Source: Sycon ciliatum (lineage: Eukaryota; Porifera; Calcarea; Leucosolenida; Sycettidae). From it: DNA of 64,000 nt. This document shows, piece after piece, positions 41,901-54,170 of this stretch. Every line of letters starts with the position of its first letter. Within the stretch, counting starts at the first letter, position 1. Location of the stretch: assembly GCF_964019385.1 (NCBI RefSeq), contig NC_088646.1:1253217-1317216 (forward strand), written 5' to 3'. The notes beneath the pieces were generated by a model. It ran no database searches, was not told the origin of the DNA, and saw only the letters and a program-made list of their open reading frames with translations. The position numbers were made by a program, and so were the translations under genes.

Positions 41901-44047
41901 TACCTGAAAAGTACTGAAAACCAATCCGTAGATAACTCATTGCAGACTCTCTACCCAAATCGAGGATAATCAATTTCTCACTCACGCACACACTCACTCC
42001 ATCTCCATCTACATTTGCGATAGGCGAAATCCAACCCAAAGCACAAAGCTAGCGCCATGGACCCGTTCCAATTACATCGCTGTATGTGTACATGTGAACG
42101 TACAGCAGTATCCGAGCCACTTCCGGAGTGTCAAGGGCCGTGCAAGTCGAGGGTGCCACATATATATGCACTTGCGGTTGGATTTTACCTAGCGCAACCG
42201 TACATTAGCAATACAAACAGGACATACCTGCAGGCGCTTGTGGCTTGGCAGGTTGCGTCTTTGGCGAAGGTTTACTTCCGGCCGATGGGAGCATCATTGA
42301 TGATTGTGCCATAAAGCTATCTAGATTAACACCACTCTGACTAGCTCCTTTAGCACCAACACGCTTCAGCTTTGCTTGCTGCTCACGGAATTTACGCTGC
42401 TTCTCCATCTCCTCAGCTTCTTTGCGCTGTGCCTCAAGTCGTTTTTGCTGCGCAAGCTCTTGCTGCCTCTGTTGTTGCTGCTGCTGTTGCTGCTGTTGGA
42501 ATTGTTGTTGCTGCTGTTGCTGTGGCTGTCCAAATTGTTGGTGCTGTTGCGGCTGCTGTCCAAATTGCTGAGGTTGCTGCTGCTGCTGTCCAAATTGTTG
42601 GGCTTGTTGCTGCTGCTGTCCAAATTGCTGGGGCTGCTGCTGTTGCTGCCCGAATTGCTGGGGCTGCTGCTGCCCAAATTGTTGGGGCTGCTGCTGTCCG
42701 AATTGTTGGGGCTGCTGCTGTCCGAATTGCTGGGGCTGCTGCTGTTGTTGCTGTCCAAACTGCTGCTGGGCTTGGTTTGGATATCCACCACCAGCACCAT
42801 GCTGCTGGAAAGTACCGAATCCTCCAGGCTGCTGTTGTTGCGCCTGCTGCTGTCCGGCAAAGCCCTGAGGAGCACCAAACTGGCCTTGCTGAGGCACTTG
42901 CTGCTGCGCCTGAGACCCTGACATGAACCCCATTTGCTGTCCAGCGGAAAACCCAGCTGGACCCCCGGCTATCCCACCAGCTCCAGACGCCTGCATGTAG
43001 CCACCTTGTGCAGTATTGCCCTGTGGTTGAGCAACACAAACAAAGCAAGTGCTGATGAGTTACTGGTTGACGTTCTATAGCCGCAGCATTGATACGGCCT
43101 TGTCAGCAGAAATGGCTTTCGACAAACATGTACATGTACATAAAATACCAGGGAGATCCAGGATCTAGTCGAGAAGGAGTTTTGTTATCTTTGTTTTACT
43201 TCACCATAGGTACAGGCATTGCTACCTTCGAGTCCCCCCCCCCCCCCCCCCCCAGACTGGTGATCGGTTGCTACAGGGCAAAGAAAGAGCTACACAGTCT
43301 TGCGAGTGCACAGACAATGAAACTCTTGACAGCGAATACGCTCAGTCCACAAATCCAAAACATGGCTCAAAGACGTGCTCCGGCTGCTGGCAGCAGCCAA
43401 TGTCAACTTGCCGCCTGATGCAGTGAACTACAGGGCAAAGAAAGAGCTACACAGTCTTGCGAGTGCACAGACAATGAAACTCTTGACAGCGAATACGCTC
43501 AGTCCACAAATCCAAAACATGGCTCAAAGACGTGCTCCGGCTGCTGGCTGCAGCCAATGTCAACTTGCCGGCTGATGCAGTGAACGCTGCTATCGACTAT
43601 AGCAGATGCAAATGGTGGTGTGGTGTAACACCAAGTACATGACTGAACTTCAAGAAAACAATTTTCCATGTTTTCAAAAAGCACCCAGCATTAACTTGGA
43701 TATGAATTCGTGTATTATACCTACTACAGAATTTACAAGTTTGAATTTCATGTGCAGTTTTGGACTACACATATCAGAGTTCATGTGGCTGGAACTAACT
43801 ACTGTCCATTTGAAACAACCGCTCCATAGTGGAATAAAATTGCTGGTGATAGTTGTGCAGATCAAAATCTGAAGACAGCAGTACCTCAACTATATTCCCA
43901 TTTAGTGGAACTACACATCGATGCAAGTAACAGCTAGGAGAAACACTGGAACATTTAAATACACAGAAAGAAAGATCGTACCTGAAAGCTAGCATTTCCA
44001 GGCTGACCCGTAAATTGGCCAAACCCACTTCCAAATTGTTGGCTCAT
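32165..44047 (-). CDS. SYNRG: synergin gamma (AP-1 clathrin adaptor partner)
   Basis: Twelve exons: 44047-43982, 43020-42228, 41790-41755, 41523-40610, 39702-39592, 38981-38885, 38388-38310, 37971-35994, 34908-34758, 34364-34320, 33218-33124 and 32467-32165. They sum to 4668 nt, an exact 1555 codons plus stop. Synergin gamma binds the ear of AP-1 gamma-adaptin at the trans-Golgi and endosomes. Residues about 120-240 are Gln-rich, followed by a charged helix. An EH domain (about 515-603) starts at LPSWCRELHLAP and ends in the SPGKLNRIELYIALGLVAL helix. The 1978-bp exon codes a Ser/Ala/Thr-rich stretch with DFxDF-type motifs (GGDFGDF, GFGDFNSI, DEFGGF, GFGDFATF) and repeated [DST]KYxxF/L motifs (DKYSVFTAL, DKYGAFGGL, SKYGGFSKL, DKYGAFSQQ), as in vertebrate synergin. 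The C-end (IEVYRVYLRVV, CGVCLLKV, YHATCANFWCNCVE, LPNLPLLSQLL) is diagnostic. Confidence 0.95.
32608..33045. repeat. 18-19-bp minisatellite (gagcaaaccctatagaca)
   Basis: More than 20 copies of a diverged unit with core gcaaaccctatagaca and a variable middle (catga, caccag, aaga). It fills most of the last SYNRG intron, between exons 33124-33218 and 32165-32467. Confidence 0.93.
33313..33817. mobile_element. hAT-type MITE with 8-bp target duplication
   Basis: Inverted ends TAGTGGTGAAACGAATAT, with GTGTAACT duplicated at 33305-33312 and 33818-33825. 505 bp, no coding. It sits in the SYNRG intron between exons 34320-34364 and 33124-33218. Confidence 0.9.
35109..35516. mobile_element. degraded MITE (TACCGTATTATCCCC ends)
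   Basis: Left end ttaccgtattatccccaata and right end cacatttattgagggaaaat pair as imperfect inverted repeats (AATAAATGTGCA shared). SYNRG intron. Confidence 0.5.
35590..35762 (+). repeat. interspersed repeat, family shared with 13229-13412
   Basis: Reverse-complement copy of the repeat in gene B, lying in the SYNRG intron left of the exon 34758-34908's upstream neighbour, between it and the 1978-bp exon. It starts aacttagaaccttccaagtt. Confidence 0.75.
35893..35951. repeat. (GA)n microsatellite
   Basis: Pure GA, about 59 bp, 43 bp from the donor of the 1978-bp SYNRG exon. Confidence 0.95.
38483..38679. mobile_element. TA-flanked MITE, same family as 19015-19171
   Basis: Ends ACAGTCGACTTTGCGTATAA and its imperfect reverse complement at the right (gcgaagttgactgt), with TA on each side. 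It carries two extra inner copies of the gtcgttatac motif compared with the gene B copy. SYNRG intron. Confidence 0.85.
39192..39401. mobile_element. TA-flanked MITE (TACTGTAAACCGCC ends)
   Basis: Left TACTGTAAACCGCCCAATAT and right reverse complement TACTGTAAACTGCCTAATAT match but for two bases. 210 bp, rich in ttcgcg. SYNRG intron. Confidence 0.82.
43271..43584. repeat. two 157-bp tandem copies
   Basis: 43271-43427 and 43428-43584 are nearly identical (ctacagggcaaagaaagagc ... gatgcagtgaa), with two differing bases noted near the right end. Both copies keep an open frame on the plus strand (AKKELHSLASAQTMKLLTAN). It lies in the first SYNRG intron after a C run at 43234-43252. Confidence 0.88.
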
Positions 44048-45280
44048 GGTTACCTTCAACAATATCTCAATAGCTAAAAGGTGGTGTGAGTGATCCAGAA
44101 GAGTACATGTAGTAGAGATACTCAACACGACACTTCTGTACGTAAAATAGCTTGCAGCAAAAGACTACAGGTACTCTTTCACAAAGCTAGACACATGCGC
44201 CATTCTGACTTGACGGAGGAGTCAAGGACTCGTTGAGAGTGACAGAGGGCCTAGGGATACACCATGTAATGATGTACGCTCGACTCAAGAACTTGATACA
44301 GCTACAGTGCTATTGTCGTTGACGACCTGTTACTTTTGTTAGATTTGAGGAGGCTGTCTGCAGCCACAGGAAAAAAATATAGGACCAGACCGGGAGTATG
44401 TACATGTAGGCCCGTACCGCGTACTTCGCGTATATAATACTGTCTGTAGCCAGCACACAAAATGTTGCTGCAAAAATCGTCGATATTTTGCTGCACATAT
44501 ATCTGGCACTATAATTAAACCCGATGTTTTTCTCCATGTTGCCACTTTGCTCTGCAAAAACGGGTAGTTTACCCATTTCCCGCATAACCAACCATCTCTT
44601 TTCTATAAAAAATCGCACACTTGTTTAGGCCCGGGGCGCCCGGCCGGTTATGAGCGCATAATTGCCAGGGTTCAATTCACCCAACATGCAAGGACCTAGG
44701 TGATTCACAGTGCGTGATATTTTGGTGAAATAATCTAAATCTTGTTTGGCTCTTGATGAAATTGAGTCTTGAAGTCGATTGTGCAATTATTTTACGGGCA
44801 ATCTCCGTTTTCAATTCTTCAAACATTTTTCCAGAAGAATTGCCCACAAACTCCGTCTGGGCCCACCAGGAAGTCGTGAAACCCGCGCTTTCAAGCAAGC
44901 AAATTGTATATCAGGGAGTAGCAAATAATTACACGGCGAACAGTTGAGCTCAACTTATTTGGCACATCGTGCGAAGCAGGGAGTCCTGAAATATGGCACT
45001 TTACCACTCCCAGGCGCAACGCGTTTCCCTTGCGCGAAACGAAGTATAAATCGGGACAACTTGAATTTTGCTCAGTGCACAGATAAAGGAACTGAGAGCG
45101 TGCAGGGTAGATGCCAGAAGCATGCATGCACTGCTGTGTCCAAGTACAATCTCCCACGAATAACCGTTAGGGATACCAGTACGGTATACAGACACGTCTT
45201 TTCCTCCAATCCCACCTCTTGGCCCAAACAATATGCACCCTTCAGCCGGAGGCACCCAACAGCATGCACAACAACATGCA

Positions 45281-45323
<43 letters not shown>

Positions 45324-46441
45324 ACACACACACACGATGAGCTGCCTCGTGGTAGCAGTTAATTAAAATGAAATAATTATCAGTACTTCGAGAATGAATA
45401 AGAAGCGGAAGCAGGCCTGGGTCTGGGCTGGTGCCACTGTATAAGAGACAACTCACAGCGCCTCAGCAAGTGACTCCACGTGATATACAACAGCTAGTGT
45501 GAATGCAGAGAAAAGAGCAAGACCGTTAATACTTGGCGAGGCTTGAGCAAGACACCTCAATCACAAAGTGAGAGTGTGGTGCTGAGTGCCACCCAGCAAC
45601 TGGACAACATGCAGTCACAGAGCACTGAGAGCAGTCACACAGCAATAACAACAAGATGACAGCAGAGCAAACAGGGTAGGCAGAGCAGCAGCAGACTGAT
45701 GATAATGGTATTGGAGACTTTACAATCACCCGCTTAGTATGGCCATAACTATGTCATGGTGATAGACAACACGATAGCATAACCAGTGAACAACAACAAG
45801 AACGAGACAAGAGACGTGAAAGAATAGGACTTTGGGGAGAAGAAAGGGAAAACAACGACGGAGTGAGGAGGCAAGTTGGTTATCTTGGTGGTCCACTTGC
45901 CTGCACAGACCGGGGCACAAAGAGGAAAAACACTACAGCGTTACTATGTGTATCATGGTCGGACACTGTTACTGTCATTTAGCGGTACTGCCAAGCAGCC
46001 TAGCTGCACCCGTGCTATGGCAAGGCGCCGCTCTTTTTCTTCAAATCTGCTTGCTCGCTAGTCTATTGGTTATGCAATATTCAAACGATGAGATTCAGTA
46101 TGCAACGTACATAAGGGATATAGTGCAGTGAGCGAGCCACACCAGAAGAATAATTTTGCGTTCATTCGCCAAGGCAATATTCAAGAGAATATTCGTTCAA
46201 AGAAAATTGCCATTTGCTGCATCAATAGTAAACACTGCTCTAGGTTAAGAAAACGCATGCTTCACCCTCGGAAAAGCCATAAAAAATTGCTGCCTTCGCT
46301 GCAGTCTTCCATCTCAGGGTTTTATATCCTGTCAACACTTGGGACTCAGTACGTACTTCATACGATCATAACTTCCAGCACTGCGATGAAAACTCCTTGG
46401 CAAGCACACTGAAGCAGACGAATAATGAAATGAAAGGTGTC
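44048..46441. other. gap between SYNRG start and SF1 stop
   Basis: 2.4 kb holding the SYNRG promoter and the SF1 3' region, with a CA tract at 45279-45321. No gene, clear AATAAA for SF1 (minus sense) or transposon end was recognised. Confidence 0.5.
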
Positions 46442-46715
46442 CTACATTTGACTTACCCATGGTGGAGGCTGTGTGCCGGGAGGAGGTGGGTTGACACCAG
46501 GTGGTACCACTCCTGGCGGACCCATTGGTGGAGGAGGCTGCATGGCCATACCGTATCCGCCAGTGCCTGGAGGTGCCATACCCATGAGCGATGGTGGCTG
46601 CTGCTGTTGTTGTTGCTGCTGCCATGGTGCTGGTGCTGCTGCTGAACAGTGATATCATTGCCGGACGCATGTAGGCACACATGCACACACATGCACACAC
46701 ATGCACACACAGACA

Positions 46716-46803
<88 letters not shown>

Positions 46804-49800
46804 CACACCGACATACAGGCACACACACGCACAGTATAGTCTTTAGCGTCATTATGCGGCGTGCAAAAGTGATGCAACGCTCATCAATGTAATATTCTAT
46901 TCAAATTCTGTGGACATGTCAATAATGTCTTCATAAATCGTTCCTTGACAAAAAAATGAGGGGTCCCTCAGGTTTTACTACTGTTCCAGTGGAAAGGTAC
47001 CAGATGTTGCTATTTTGCCTGGTATTCCCATTATTCCAATGTTTGAACCTCAATATAGCAAGGAACGGATACGGGAACCCTCAAATATAAACGCAGATTC
47101 AGAACAAGAACGATTTTCTTTATAAGTCGCATTGATGCAACTTAACATGATGACCAAACAAAAAAAGCTGAGGCTCACAAGCACACGTTAGCACACAGCG
47201 TAAGTACCTTGTTGCCATGGGGGTACAGACGTACTCCCAGGCGGTGGTGGCTGGCCCATCTGAGAATACTGCTGACCCATCGGCTGCATAACTCCTACAC
47301 AACACAGCACACAAGGCAATCTCTCGGCATTTACAATGATAGTATGCAAAGGACACTTCGACGGGACTCCGTACAATCACTACCTGCCTGTGTGCACCCA
47401 AACAAAACACCTAACACAGAAGTTAGTGTACGATGAACAAGCAAAACCACACACGCTGGAATTCAAACCCAGTGCCCGAATCCCCCGGATTCCGTGGAGA
47501 GAGGAAGAATTCAGTACACAATGAACCAACGAAAAATCGGCTGGAATTCAAGTCCAGTAAGTTACGTGAGTCCATCTGCTCCCCAGGATTCCATAGAAAG
47601 ACAGCATTGGTAGTGAGCAAGTTGTGATCTAGTCAGACAACACCAGTGACAACAAGCCTAGTGTGATGCGGTGCAGAAACACCCACACACAGACATGCAC
47701 ACGCACGCACGCATACACACACTCACACACCCCTTCACACCCACACTAGAAAAGCAGGGAAACATGACCATGTCTTACCGGGAGGTGGTGGTGCAGCTCC
47801 GTGCGGTGGTGCCATAGACATTGGTGGCGGCTGCTGCATCAAGCTACTGTGCCGTGGCATGGGGTTAGTGCCAGGCGGTACAGTGACACCTGGTGGTGCA
47901 GGACCCCCATGGCTAGACTGCATAGTGGACGAGACCGATGATGACGGGGTTGAAACCTGGCCGGCCGACGAACTGTTCGGTGCCCACGGTGGATTGTTGG
48001 CAGCTAAACAACGCCATTGAGTGTGAAAACAAATGAGAACAACCAATTAGTTCTCCCCATGTCTTTCTCTTTCTCTGTCTCTCTTATAGAAATACAATGA
48101 CATGCGGAAGACACTCAAACCAATGCATCACGTTTTTTAATGACTGACGGAATTCCACGAAGGTCACCGGATATTAGCGCTTTGAGGGCATATCACCCAC
48201 TAGTAACCAAGGCCAGGGAGGGGAGATGATGAAAAGATAAAAAGTTGCAACTCGTACAGACATGGAACTAGGCTGCACTGCAAGCCTTCCTTCCACTCTA
48301 GAGCTTACCAGCATGCGGACGTGCACCTGCAGGCTTGTTCCACGGCATTGGACCGGATTTGGAATGATCATACACCGTAATACCACCAGTGTTATCACGA
48401 CCAGTCTGAACTCACACAAACAGAAGTGATAGAGGGACACACAGAAAAAGAGAGACCGAACTGAGAGAGAGGAAAACAAAGAGCGCAATGCTGATATCCT
48501 GTGCCCATAACGAAGTAAAATAAAATAAGACAATAACAACAACATATCCCACAGTTTCTTCATAAAGAATATGCATGAGCTGCACAAGTATGACCAAGAG
48601 TACATAACCCACAGAGTGTGCAACGCCGATCCAGCTCCGCATAGGGTCTTGGTCGAGCGGAATCGGATCTTCTGATGTCATGCGTACACTTCATACCAGC
48701 GCAAGGCCGGTCTCGAGGCAGGGTACCATTGTTTTTTATCCAAGAGCACCCGCGACTCCCCGGGTTCCCCTCAGATGTGTACGGTATTATGACGCAAAGA
48801 TCCGATTCCGCTCGACCAAGACCCTATGCAGAGCTGGATCAGGCGTTGCACACTCTGGGGGGGTTATGTACTCTTGGTATGACATGTAAGAGTACATTCG
48901 ATTTGCAATGTTTGCTTTTTGACTCAGTAAAAAGTGACTAAAAACCCAGTAGCTCGGGCTTGCCTGTCAAAAGTGCGGCAATACACTCCGCATTCTACTA
49001 ATTACTAATGTGCGGTGACTATATTGAAGTACAGTCATGTTCAGTACATATTAAACTTAGAGCATACCAGTCCTTGAGGTGGTGGCACATTGCCCCGGCC
49101 ACCATATCCTCCATGTCCTCCTGGTGGTGGCTGATGTTGATTCCTACCGCTGCTGTTGTTGCCTGGTGCAGCAGGCTTGCCTGTTAGCTCGGCCATGAAG
49201 GATTGATACTGCAGAAGAGGTACAGCAGCAGCAACAACAACAACAATAACAACAACACTCGTGAGAATAAAGATTTGAAAAACAACAATCGTGAGAATAA
49301 AGATTTGAAACAATAACAAAAGCAGCAGCAGCAACATCCGCAACAATATCAACAACAAACATGCCATACATGGCGGCAGTCGCATTAGTGTATTGAGCAG
49401 ATAAAGCAAACACTAAGTCTTGGTACCAGTACTTGACCATACTGGTCGGGACAGAACCTGAGCCATGCAACGCCATACACAATCACAAACATGGCACAAT
49501 GAATGTGCTGACGAGCGGATCACAGCACAGCACACATGTACCCAACGGGTCTATACCAGTTTAGACTTGATTGCTCAAGTATGCTCACCTCGGCATCCAC
49601 CTTGCCACGGCCACCAGTAAGGTAGCTACTCGGCGGAGCAGCTTCTACTAAACTGTTGTGCTGCGGTATGATGATGTTAGATTTGTCCCTGGAGGCAGCA
49701 ACCACACGTACGTACACACAGAAATGACCAATAGAGTCAAACAAGGACACAGCAGGTCAACTACTGAAGTGAAGTGACTTTGACAGGATTCAGCTCCAGC

Positions 49801-50631
49801 CTATTGTGGTTTGCATGTAAAAACAAATACATTCTGCATTCACAACATCATCTGCGCAGGTATTGTATGAGCTGTGGATTATAAACAAACCCTCACTGTA
49901 AAACGCAATGCATCCACGACAGCAGAAGGCAGCCCCCCCCCCGACCAGTCACTTACTCTGGTTGTGGCTTCTTGACGATACAGTCCTTAGCGACGTGGCC
50001 GCGACCTCCACACTCTGCACACATCACCTCGTTGGTGAAGTTGGTCTGCTCAGGGCACTCCCAGGTCTTGTGGCTGGTGGCACCACAGTTACGGCATCTG
50101 CACAGCACACATATACACACAAAGTACAACATTCGTGCCAAGCTCAGCACTCAAAGCCCAATGACATGCATTCTAGTTTGTGCACCGCTGGAAACTACAC
50201 AACCACAAGGCAACACAACGCACACCAGCACACATGTGAAGAAGCATAAGCAAGTTGCAACACACCATACTCCATTCGCCACAACTGCATCTATCGACAA
50301 CAAGATCACACTGCTCTACACTGAGGAACTCTGACCAACCTTGCCACTTCATCAGCACGCAAAGTTCCATTCAGTGCTGCCAGCTCAAGAAGCTGAAGTC
50401 GCTTGAGATCGCTCTGACCCTCGGGTGCGTCAACACCTTGACGAATGACATCTTTGATCTGCAATCAAGACAAGTGCACAAAGGGCACGGTCACATCAGA
50501 CAAGAATAGTGGAATGGAACACACATCTATCAACTCAGTGATGCAGTGGATATGCAGTACACATGTAGTGTGCTTGATACACTGAATAATACATATCACA
50601 CAGGCAGCAAACGAAGATAGCTAATGTTCTA

Positions 50632-50697
<66 letters not shown>

Positions 50698-50700
50698 AAG

Positions 50701-50746
<46 letters not shown>

Positions 50747-52088
50747 AAGGACAGAGGAGAGAGAGTGTGTGTGTCAGTCACAGTATGTAGCACACCCACT
50801 AACCATCACAACTTACTTTGTCAACACACTTCTTCACTGACTCACAAGTCTGGCCAGTCACAAGTGCATGGAGTTCTTCATCTTCAGCATTGTCTGGCTT
50901 AACACCAGGCCTGGGTGTCTACAAGAAACAAAGAAAAGAGCAAAATAAAACACTGCTACAGGCGCGCGTAAGACTCCCTTTGGAGGTGGTCCGGTTGTGG
51001 GGGGTGCGGGGTGTCCCCCGGGAAAATTTTGAAATTAGGCGAGACCAAAACAAAATAGAGATTCCCGGGCCCTCCCGCACCAAAATCGAGCCAAAGCCAA
51101 TTTTTTGAACAGTTAATAATAATAATAATAACAAGCCTCTGGGTCATCCTAATAAAGATATTATCTTTATTAGGATGACCCAGAGGCTTGTCGCCTATCA
51201 AGGGGTTCACCGCTTTGAAGGATGTACATGTTTTATGCATGTACACTACTGATGGTGTGAGTAGATCTGTGACGTGGAGTCACACAAACCCGAGCTTGTA
51301 TACGACTCCCTGATGTACAGATCAGGGCCATCGTTGGCCGAAATATAGAAAAATTGAACGGGGAAACCGCGTACCTGTTGTCTGTAAAAAAATTGAATAA
51401 AAAATTACCGGAAAATGCTGTAGAAAAAGTTCAACATGGCATGCACACATAGTCATGTACATACATGTACATGGGAAAAAAATAAAAAATAAAATTTCGC
51501 TCGCCCGCACCAATTTCACATGGGTCCTGCCCGGGAATCTCGATTTTATTTTGGTCTCGCCTTTAAGGGTGCAAAATCCTGTATTCTGGGCACTTTTGGC
51601 ATTGTGAAAAAAAAGTGGTCCGGCTTTAGCCGGACCAGCTGCGACACCCCTGTGATAAGATCAGTGAAAGGAGACTACCATGAAGCAAATCCACATGCTA
51701 ACCATCAGCAACAGCACTAACAGCCACAGTAAGAAATATACCAGACAATAAAGAACTCATGTGCGCTTGCACTCACTGCATATACACCATACACTAACTA
51801 ACCTTTCCTTCCTTGACGGAGCCCTTGCCACGTATCATGACCTTAGTGTTCGTCTGCAGAACAGATGGTCCGCACAGCACACACGTACGCACACACACAA
51901 ACACAGCATGTAATATGCATGACATGACACATGTGTTAGGCCCTCGTCTCCCGTACATTTCCTCGTACATCCGTTCCCCAGCTGACCTGCACCCCGCAGC
52001 TTCCTGCGTTCCCCGTATGACTACTCTTGTCCCGTTGGCCTGGGTAGCTGCTTGCACGACCATATTGCCATAGCTATTCAGGCCATTT

Positions 52089-52174
<86 letters not shown>

Positions 52175-54078
52175 CATCATGAAGTTTTTCGTCGCCCTGC
52201 CTCCCCTCGTTGTCTCCGTTAATATAATTATGTCTCCCCCAACCGACCTCGTCCGGGGTTCGCTGTGAGTGTGGAGACATGGGACTTGCGATGTCTCCAC
52301 ACAGGAACACTCGGCGAAAGTCTGTCCCACAGCAGCATAGATGTCTGCAAGCATGGCTCACAAAGTAGATGACACTGTCCCTCCCGTCACCCCTTCGCAC
52401 AGACCACTGCCGAAGTCATTCCCCTGGGCCCGAGTCAAAACCAACTTTGCAGACCAGTACATGATGCGACGCACAGAGAGAAGGCGAGAGCACACAAAAC
52501 ACTACATGCAATGACCATACTTACATCTTTCTCTAGCTTCTTTAGAGTGTTGCCACTGTAGAAGGCAGAACAGGGGTAAGCAGAAAGTGAGTGAGTGAGG
52601 AATAGAGGGAGAGAGAGGGGAGAGAGAAAAATAGAAAGAGCGCACGAGAGAGAAAAAGAGAAATAGAGAGCAATAGATGGATTGACTTTTTCTTGGGCAA
52701 AATCCGGGATATTATCCACCTAGAAATTGCACAACAGGTCATTCAGTACAGGGGCGAGGGTGAAAACCGGTGTAAGATATGGCACCCCAGTCACTCCTTG
52801 CTGCCACTATCTTTAAAGGCATAGTGAAAAAATACAATTCTGATTCAGTACCCATCACACAAGTCCAGCAGCTGTAGGTGGCTACTACTACACAAGTACT
52901 GCAGACTGCAGCTGGACTGTGCTGCAGTGCGATCAGAACGCTTACCGGGGCCCAATGATCAGGCCAATGAAATTGATGTGCGGGTTTTCATCCTGCGGTA
53001 TGGACACTCGATCTTGAATTCTGATCTGCGGTGGCCTATTATACGAGGGACAGGAGAGCCACAACCGTGAGAAGACACAAAAAAGAGAAAAGAGAAGAGA
53101 GAAGACAGCAGAACGCACGCACGCACAGCACAGACAGGATTAGCACATGTGGCAACAAGGAACGAGTGCAAGGGGGACAGGGGAAGACGGACAGCAGAAG
53201 AGGAGCAGAGCACTGACTGTGACAAACGCCTAGTGGCCATGCGACAGTCAAAGAAAGGAGGACGCTGGGGGTGTGCTCAAGGAGACAACAACTGGACAAA
53301 CCTTCATTATAGCCGGCTGAACAACGGCAGCAGCACCGCCTGAATGCTCCTTTCTCAGTGCAAATAGTACCACGTCCGGGTATGTCAACACACAGGAATA
53401 GGAGATGCACAGAGAGTTACCAGGCAAACAGATCATCTGTCTACCGCCTCACGCATGTGCATACTGTGCTCGGTTAGTCGCAATATGTCCACATCATCCT
53501 ACACTACACACAAGCGGCATGCAGCAGGCAACACACTGGCGCATGGGCTCAGGCTGAGAGTGATACACACTCTGCACATTGCATTAGTATGGCTGGTTAT
53601 ATGAGATTGGGACACGCTACAGTCTACACTCTCCAGCCACCATAGCCATTTCAAGAGCCATGTACACATTATTTATTGAAAACAGTAGAACACGATTGCA
53701 CACAAACAGAGGATACACATACAAAAGCCAAGCATACCTCATCAAAGGTAGTTGACTCAGTGACAGGAATTATAACCTTTTTCAACCTCCCCCCCCTCAC
53801 ACATCTCATCAGCTTTAATCGAAAATCGATCACTATACGGAGATTTCCTTTCGAATGGAGCACATTTGGAACAAATTCTCTACTTTGACAGCACTCACAA
53901 GAGCGAGAAGAAACTAATCTTGGACTCCAATTGAAAGCAGTAACGTTAAAGACCAGCCAAAGGCAATACCTAGCAACTATTTCGATCTCTCACTATCTAC
54001 AATTGTGACGGGCGAGATCCGGACCGATGTACACTTTCACAGCTGCAAACTAATGCGAAAACATGCACGCGTGCTTGA

Positions 54079-54170
<92 letters not shown>

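Noticed and set aside
42366-42926. Leu/Ala/Val-rich and Ser/Asn-rich open frames
   Set aside because: They are other-frame readings of the Gln-rich CAG/TTG stretch in SYNRG exon 2.
43276-43432. Resemblance of the duplicated unit to the start of alanine aminotransferase
   Set aside because: Only a short LTANTLSPQI-like stretch is similar and the following conserved block is absent, so the match is too weak.
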